DNA of 10,164 nucleotides, taken from NCBI GenBank assembly GCA_030638305.1, contig DAOWEW010000083.1:1-10164 (forward strand). Direction: 5' to 3'. The translations under genes and the position numbers were made by a program. The DNA is from Desulfobacteraceae bacterium. Its GTDB lineage: Bacteria; Desulfobacterota; Desulfobacteria; Desulfobacterales; ETH-SRB1. Shown here one piece after another: positions 6,698 through 10,164 of this stretch (position 1 is its first letter; each line of letters starts with the position of its first letter). The notes under the pieces were generated by a model that ran no database searches, was not told where the DNA came from, and saw only the letters and a program-made list of their open reading frames with translations.

Positions 6698-7657
6698 TTA
6701 TTTTTCCCTTTCAATTATATAATATCCGATAGCCCGGAGCGAATCAGAATTATTATCAAAATCATCAAGAGCTTGCAAGGCATTATGTATAAGTTTTTTT
6801 GCAAATTCTTTGGATTTGTTTAATCCCATTATAGACGGGTACGTGATTTTCCCCCGTGCACTATCAGTGCCTGTAGCCTTTCCCATAACAACAGGATCGC
6901 CTTCTACATTAAGGATGTCATCAGCAACCTGAAATGCAAGACCTATATTTTTTGCATAAATTTCAAGCTGATCAATTTGCTTCGGACTTCCACCGCCTGA
7001 TAAAGCTCCGGAAAATATTGAAGCTTCAATAAGGGCTCCTGTTTTCAGGGAATGCATGTCTTCAAGTTCTTTTAGAGAAAGCAAACTGCCTTCTGATGCT
7101 ATATCTCTCATTTGCCCCTCTATCATGCCGTTGTACCCTGCAGCAAATGAAATTTTATCTATAACTTTCAGCCGGTTTGATGACGTATTTTCATCAATCA
7201 CATTAATTGATGAAAGAATCCGGAAGGCCAAAGTAAGAAGTGCATCACCTGCGAGAATAGCCGTAGCTTCGTCAAATGCTACGTGACACGTTGGCTTTCC
7301 CCTTCGCAAATCATCATTATCCATTGCAGGCAGATCGTCATGGATTAGAGAATAAGTGTGGAGCATTTCAATAGCGCAGGCTGCGGGCAAAACATCATCT
7401 GCATTTCCTCCTACAGCTTCAGAGGCTGCCATACACAGGATGGGCCTTATTCGCTTTCCACCGGCCATAAGAGAATAATGCATTGCTTGAACAATACGGC
7501 TGGAATTCGCGGTATTATTCAGAATTTCATCAATAAAAGTATTAACATTTTTACGCTTTAAACTAAGGTATGAATTCAGATCAAAACTAAGGACTCGCTG
7601 TGAAATTATTTTTGGGCGAATCCTAACTGCCGGATTTTTAATCATTTTTTGCTTCAT
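6698..7657 (-). CDS. ispA: Short-chain polyprenyl diphosphate synthase (farnesyl/geranyl diphosphate synthase)
   Basis: The enzyme condenses IPP with DMAPP and GPP to give GPP, FPP and possibly GGPP for quinone tails and undecaprenyl carrier lipids. Seen in the all-helical prenyl synthase fold: GGKRIRP (66-72) for IPP binding; the first Asp-rich motif DDLPAMD (107-113), with the extended bacterial spacing, in LIHDDLPAMDNDDLRRGKPT; KTGAL (205-209); and the second Asp-rich region QVADDILN (243-250), where the usual last Asp of DDxxD is Asn250. GKATGTDSARGK (259-270) follows, as in bacterial FPP synthases. At 319 residues it is slightly longer than the usual 290-300. The excess is an N-terminal stretch before FDLNSYL that family members lack. 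ATG codons exist at residues 1 and 5, and neither has a clear ribosome site. From the first ATG the gene overlaps xseB by 20 bases, so translational coupling is likely. Product chain length cannot be read reliably. Confidence 0.94.
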   Translation of the reverse strand: MKQKMIKNPAVRIRPKIISQRVLSFDLNSYLSLKRKNVNTFIDEILNNTANSSRIVQAMHYSLMAGGKRIRPILCMAASEAVGGNADDVLPAACAIEMLHTYSLIHDDLPAMDNDDLRRGKPTCHVAFDEATAILAGDALLTLAFRILSSINVIDENTSSNRLKVIDKISFAAGYNGMIEGQMRDIASEGSLLSLKELEDMHSLKTGALIEASIFSGALSGGGSPKQIDQLEIYAKNIGLAFQVADDILNVEGDPVVMGKATGTDSARGKITYPSIMGLNKSKEFAKKLIHNALQALDDFDNNSDSLRAIGYYIIEREK

Positions 7658-7880
7658 TCTCAGGCATGAAAAGTTCTTCAGTTATATCACCATTATTATC
7701 ATGCAATAAAATACTAATCTTTTTTTCAGTTTCATCCAGTTTTTCAGAACAATATTTTGAAAGTTTAACACCTTCTTCAAATTTTTTCATAGCTTTCTCA
7801 AGAGGCAGATTCCCGAATTCAATTTCCTGAACTATCTCCTCAAGCTGTTTTAAAGATTTTTCAAAACTTATCTTGGCCAT
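7638..7880 (-). CDS. xseB: Exodeoxyribonuclease VII small subunit
   Basis: The 80-residue protein has the typical XseB helical hairpin: SFEKSLKQLEEIVQEIE (5-21), GNLPLEKAMKKFEEGVKL (23-40), then SKYCSEKLDETEKKI (41-55). Several XseB copies bind each XseA to form exonuclease VII, which degrades single-stranded DNA from either end into oligonucleotides. After about residue 57 the tail is variable and acidic. The start overlaps the xseA stop by 20 bases and the end overlaps the ispA start by 20 bases. Both overlaps point to co-translation, and the first fits keeping subunit stoichiometry. Confidence 0.95.
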   Translation of the reverse strand: MAKISFEKSLKQLEEIVQEIEFGNLPLEKAMKKFEEGVKLSKYCSEKLDETEKKISILLHDNNGDITEELFMPENEAKND

Positions 7881-9228
7881 TTTCTGATTTTCCTTCTACA
7901 CGACAAATTAAAGAACCTTTAGATAGCCTTACCTCAAGCTCCTGACCTGGATTTACTGTTTTTGGATCTCTTACAACGACTGCATCAGGAATAGTTCTCG
8001 TTATACTATAACCACGATCCAGTATAGCAACCGGACTTAAGTCATTCAGCCTTGAAGCAAGCACAATTGTTATCGAATGTTTGTTTTGTATATATATATC
8101 TATAGATGACAGTAGGTTGTGATTTAATCGTTTAAGTGTTACACCAAGATTATTGATATGTTTATAAGGACTATTTGCATATAAACTTTTGGTCATCCAC
8201 ATAAGCTGATCACGCCATTTATTTATAACATTATAAATAGATTTGATTAATCTATTTATACAATCATCAATTCTTAGTATGAAATCCTGGATATTTTTTC
8301 CAGGATCAACAAGGCGTGTATTCATTTCTTTTAAAATACTATTTAATCTCTCAATATTATTATATATTCTTGAGATTAAATTTTTAAACATTTCATCACA
8401 TCTATTTTTGAGTTCATTCTTAAGTGGAACAACAAGCTCGGCTGCAACAGAAGGAGTAGGCGCTCTAAGATCAGCAACAAAATCAGATATTGTATAATCG
8501 GTTTCATGTCCAATAGCAGAAACTACAGGAATCTTCGATGTAAATATGGCTCTTGCAACTTCCTCAGAATTAAATGCAGCAAGATCTTCAATAGAGCCAC
8601 CGCCTCTTGCAAGAATTACCACTTCAGCGCTGCCATCAGATTCAGCAAGTTTATTTACAATATCAAAAGCTGAAACAATTTCCAGAATAGAGCCATCACC
8701 TTGAACTTTAACAGGTATGATTTCAATAGGAATATTATAAAAACGCCTGTTAATAATATCTATAATATCATGAATTACAGCGCCGGTTGGAGATGTAATT
8801 ACAGAAATTTTATTTGGCAAAAAGGGAAGGGGGGTTTTATATTTATCGTCAAAAAGCCCTTCCTCGGAAAGGCGTATTTTTAGTTTTTCAAAAGCAAGCT
8901 GTAAAGCGCCAATACCTTTTGGCTCAATATATTCAAATATAATTTGATAAGTTCCACGAGGCGCATAAAGATTTATCCTGCCTAATCCAATAATGCTTAA
9001 CCCATCTTCAAACATAAATTTTAGTTTTCTGTTCTGACCACGAAACATCACGGCTCTTATATGGGCATTTTCATCTTTTAAAGTAAAATAATAATGCCCG
9101 GAAACAGGTGTGCTTAAATTTGATATTTCACCTGATATCCAGACAAAAGGAAAGTTTTCTTCAAGTAAAGATTTAATTTCTGATGTTAACTCAGAGACTG
9201 TATATATTTTTCTTAAGTTCTGGCTCAT
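7861..9228 (-). CDS. xseA: Exodeoxyribonuclease VII large subunit
   Basis: This catalytic subunit of the single-strand-specific exonuclease acts in DNA repair and mismatch processing. Its 455 residues are close to E. coli XseA. Order seen: N-terminal OB-fold (about 1-103, with ISGEISNL and GHYYFTLKDE); catalytic region with ITSPTGAVIHDI (144-155), ILARGGGSIEDLAAFN (205-220) and GHETDYTISDFVADLRAP (240-257) followed by TPSVAAE; a long helical, Asn/Lys/Ile-rich region (about 265-400) that corresponds to the coiled-coil XseB-binding part; and a small beta C-terminus containing DRGYSITR. The AT-rich DNA for the helical part (8100-8400) matches relaxed conservation there. The ATG at 9228 fits the family N-terminus (YTVSELTSEIKSLLE), although the ribosome site in front is weak (only TTTAGAT). 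It appears to be the first gene of the xseA-xseB-ispA-dxs-tlyA cluster. Confidence 0.96.
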   Translation of the reverse strand: MSQNLRKIYTVSELTSEIKSLLEENFPFVWISGEISNLSTPVSGHYYFTLKDENAHIRAVMFRGQNRKLKFMFEDGLSIIGLGRINLYAPRGTYQIIFEYIEPKGIGALQLAFEKLKIRLSEEGLFDDKYKTPLPFLPNKISVITSPTGAVIHDIIDIINRRFYNIPIEIIPVKVQGDGSILEIVSAFDIVNKLAESDGSAEVVILARGGGSIEDLAAFNSEEVARAIFTSKIPVVSAIGHETDYTISDFVADLRAPTPSVAAELVVPLKNELKNRCDEMFKNLISRIYNNIERLNSILKEMNTRLVDPGKNIQDFILRIDDCINRLIKSIYNVINKWRDQLMWMTKSLYANSPYKHINNLGVTLKRLNHNLLSSIDIYIQNKHSITIVLASRLNDLSPVAILDRGYSITRTIPDAVVVRDPKTVNPGQELEVRLSKGSLICRVEGKSENGQDKF

Positions 9229-9492
9229 ATCTAAAGTGACAGGTTTCAGGGTTCAAAAGTTCAAAGCTCAACCTTGTTATCTTTGTTATCCTTTGGTTAA
9301 TAGTGAACCAAGTCTTTGTTTATTACAATTATCACAGATAAGAATTTCATTCAATGTTTTTAATCTACAGATTACCTCGCTCCGAAATATAGAGTAAATT
9401 TTTAATATATTTCGATAACGTCCGATAAGGTATATTATGTAAACTTTTAATAAGAAGGCCGAATCGGTTTCAACGGACAGATTATACAACCA
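9229..9492. other. Gene-poor gap upstream of xseA with short repeats
   Basis: No convincing gene is visible in this 264-base AT-rich stretch. Near xseA it has short direct repeats: GTTCAAA at 9251-9257 and 9259-9265, and TTGTTATC at 9274-9281 and 9283-9290. A perfect 9-bp inverted repeat lies at 9383-9414. The promoter of the xseA cluster should lie here, but I find no -35/-10 pair good enough to call. A 67-codon minus-strand frame (9286-9489) crosses the gap, but it resembles nothing I recognise and has no good ribosome site. Confidence 0.5.
9383..9414. repeat. Perfect 9-bp inverted repeat in the gap upstream of xseA
   Basis: The arms cgaaatata (9383-9391) and tatatttcg (9406-9414) flank a 14-base AT-rich spacer. 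Immediately to the right the hexamer CGATAA occurs twice (9413-9418 and 9423-9428). The arrangement resembles an operator or a weak hairpin. No regulator can be assigned. Confidence 0.4.
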
Positions 9493-9780
9493 CTATTGAG
9501 CCTTGGCCAACCGTTTTTCTTTCGCCCACCCCCGAATTTCATCCAAACTCTTAGCATCAACGAACAATTCTCCCAGTTCTTCAAGCTGCTCTGTGGTCAA
9601 AATAGCAAACATTGGATGAACAGAATCCTGGAAATATATCCCATCTTCTCTTCCTCCTCAATTTTTTGAATCTCGGTCCACAATTGCTCTTCCAATTCCT
9701 CGGGCAATGCCATAACCCAATCAATAAAAAACCGGGTCCAGAGGGCCCGGTTTTGGAATAACCCCATCTTTCTCGCCATG
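9493..9780 (-). pseudogene. C-terminal remnant of an Rpn/DUF4351-type nuclease-transposase, frameshifted
   Basis: One frame (9597-9780) encodes FFIDWVMALPEELEEQLW followed by TEIQKIEEEEKMGYIS. This matches my recall of the segment that closes the PD-(D/E)XK nuclease part of Rpn/YhgA-like proteins. It stops with TGA at 9597-9599. A second frame, open from about 9640 to the TAG at 9493-9495, continues with LTTEQLEELGELFVDAKSLDEI, split here as LTTEQLEELGEL then FVDAKSLDEI, which is the DUF4351-like tail of such proteins. The two pieces are colinear, so a frameshift lies at about 9612-9640. The N-terminal catalytic half is absent. The family comprises recombination-promoting nucleases that are often found as multi-copy decayed genes. 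Family assignment is from memory of sequence patterns. The start of the remnant is uncertain because it merges into the preceding secreted-protein fragment. Confidence 0.6.
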
Positions 9781-9897
9781 CAGTACCCAGCCAATCCATG
9801 GTTTTAAAGGCTCGGGCACATCTTCCTTTGAAATCGGTTCTGCAAAAACGCTGCACGCATAAAACAATCCTAATAAAATATAAGCAATTTTTTTCAT
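9721..9897 (-). pseudogene. N-terminal fragment of a secreted VPEPLKPW-type protein
   Basis: The ATG at 9897 opens a 58-codon frame. It begins MKKIAYILLGLFYACSVFA, a clear Sec signal peptide with probable cleavage after A-x-A-like SVFA (about residue 19). The mature part begins EPISKEDVPEPLKPWIGW then VLHGEKDG. The IPEPLKPWxxWVLHG pattern is, from memory, the conserved start of very large uncharacterised secreted proteins in proteobacteria; there it is normally followed by CPxLY and more than a thousand residues. Here similarity ends at about residue 43 and the frame runs through a hairpin to TGA at 9721-9723. I therefore read it as a broken gene whose remainder was deleted and replaced by Rpn-type sequence. 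A functional small secreted peptide is the alternative. No good ribosome site is visible (TGGTAATAAAA before ATG). Confidence 0.55.
9728..9754 (-). terminator. Rho-independent terminator-like hairpin at the pseudogene junction
   Basis: The arms 9728-9739 and 9743-9754 pair over 12 bp (one G-T wobble) around a 3-base loop, with a GC-rich core CCGGGCCC. On the minus strand the last arm ends CCCGG and runs into TTTTTTATT, as in an intrinsic terminator. On the plus strand the hairpin ends CCGGTTTTGG, a weaker tail. The hairpin overlaps the last codons of the secreted-protein fragment and also reads through as part of the Rpn-type frame, so its role as a terminator is uncertain. Confidence 0.5.
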
Positions 9898-9950
9898 TTT
9901 TATTACCAGTGGTTCATTATCTTATAGGCTATACCCGTCCTATCCCAATA

Positions 9951-10164
9951 TTAAAACTCAAGATCTCTTTGCCCTCTACCAGGCATTTTTGCGGTGTGCT
10001 GACTTCTCCAGTCATTGTTTAGGGTTGTCAGAAAATTTTCCAGTTCGTTTATTGGAATGCCATCGAATTCGTCTATAAAGATAACAATTTTTTTGAATTC
10101 AATTATACGGTTTAATTCCTCAAACAGTTCACTTAATGAGATATGATCTGTCAGATTATGAGAA
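9951..10164 (-). pseudogene. AAA-type ATPase fragment with Walker B, truncated (5' end outside window)
   Basis: The frame enters at the window edge and gives 70 residues before TAA at 9951-9953. It contains LSELFEELNRIIEFKKIV followed by a hydrophobic strand and IFIDEFDGIP, a Walker B with acidic DE (DNA 10062-10088). The next residues, INELENFLTTLNN, fit AAA-like ATPases of the DEFDGIP type that often carry a C-terminal PD-(D/E)XK nuclease domain. That call is from memory. After this point the sequence (DWRSQHTAKMPG and on) stops looking like the family and ends within 20 residues, long before the expected length. An alternative frame, 9929-10015, reads KCLVEGKEILSFNIGIG, which could be a piece of the lost C-terminal half. 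I interpret it as an internally deleted or truncated gene. The Walker A would lie beyond the window. Confidence 0.5.

Noticed and set aside
9286..9489. 67-codon minus-strand frame in the gap upstream of xseA
   Set aside because: It has no recognisable motif and no ribosome site, it is AT-driven in composition, and it includes the palindrome and short direct repeats. It is more likely non-coding.
9798..10022. 74-codon plus-strand frame
   Set aside because: It lies antisense to the secreted-protein fragment and the ATPase fragment, whose minus-strand reading shows real family motifs.
1..10164. CRISPR array, tRNA, rRNA or phage module
   Set aside because: I saw no regularly spaced repeats, no tRNA-like T-arm consensus and no rRNA-like segments, and the coding content is accounted for by the listed genes.

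Overview
The window most resembles chromosomal DNA from a sulfate- or metal-reducing Desulfobacterota (former Deltaproteobacteria) bacterium. This is an inference. It rests on the xseA-xseB-ispA-dxs-tlyA order, an EF-G paralogue with a DTPGDQNF G3 motif, a sensor kinase with a periplasmic c-type heme motif, and short GGTTCACAGTT-type intergenic repeats. Everything coding that I can support lies on the minus strand, so transcription runs from high to low coordinates. The base composition is AT-rich, apart from the GC-richer kinase at the left end.

Right end (about 10164 to 9493): a patch of gene wreckage. In transcription order it holds a truncated AAA-type ATPase fragment with a clear Walker B; a 58-codon ORF that carries a signal peptide and the start of a VPEPLKPW-type secreted protein, then breaks off; and the frameshifted C-terminal tail of an Rpn/DUF4351-type nuclease-transposase. 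A strong hairpin sits at the junction of the last two. A roughly 260-base gene-poor gap follows (9229-9492) with short repeats and one perfect inverted repeat.

Middle (9228 to 3913): a compact housekeeping cluster. xseA and xseB encode the two subunits of exonuclease VII. ispA (short-chain prenyl diphosphate synthase) and dxs (first enzyme of the MEP pathway) provide isoprenoid precursors. tlyA encodes an S4-domain FtsJ-like rRNA 2'-O-methyltransferase. xseA/xseB and xseB/ispA each overlap by 20 bases and dxs/tlyA overlap by 7 bases if the first ATG of tlyA is used, all consistent with one co-transcribed unit. A 104-base gap separates ispA from dxs, which begins at a TTG codon.

Left end (3855 to 1): an EF-G-like translational GTPase with diverged G1, switch I and G3 motifs. 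A near-perfect 23-bp hairpin follows it. Then comes a membrane-bound hybrid-type sensor histidine kinase, cut by the window edge, with a CXXCH heme site in its periplasmic domain and a cysteine-rich PAS domain. The kinase has its own strong ribosome binding site and a different base composition, so it is probably a separate unit. I see no dedicated new defence or metabolic system. The most notable items are the heme/cysteine sensor kinase, the atypical GTPase, the repeat hairpin at the start of tlyA, and the composite pseudogene region.
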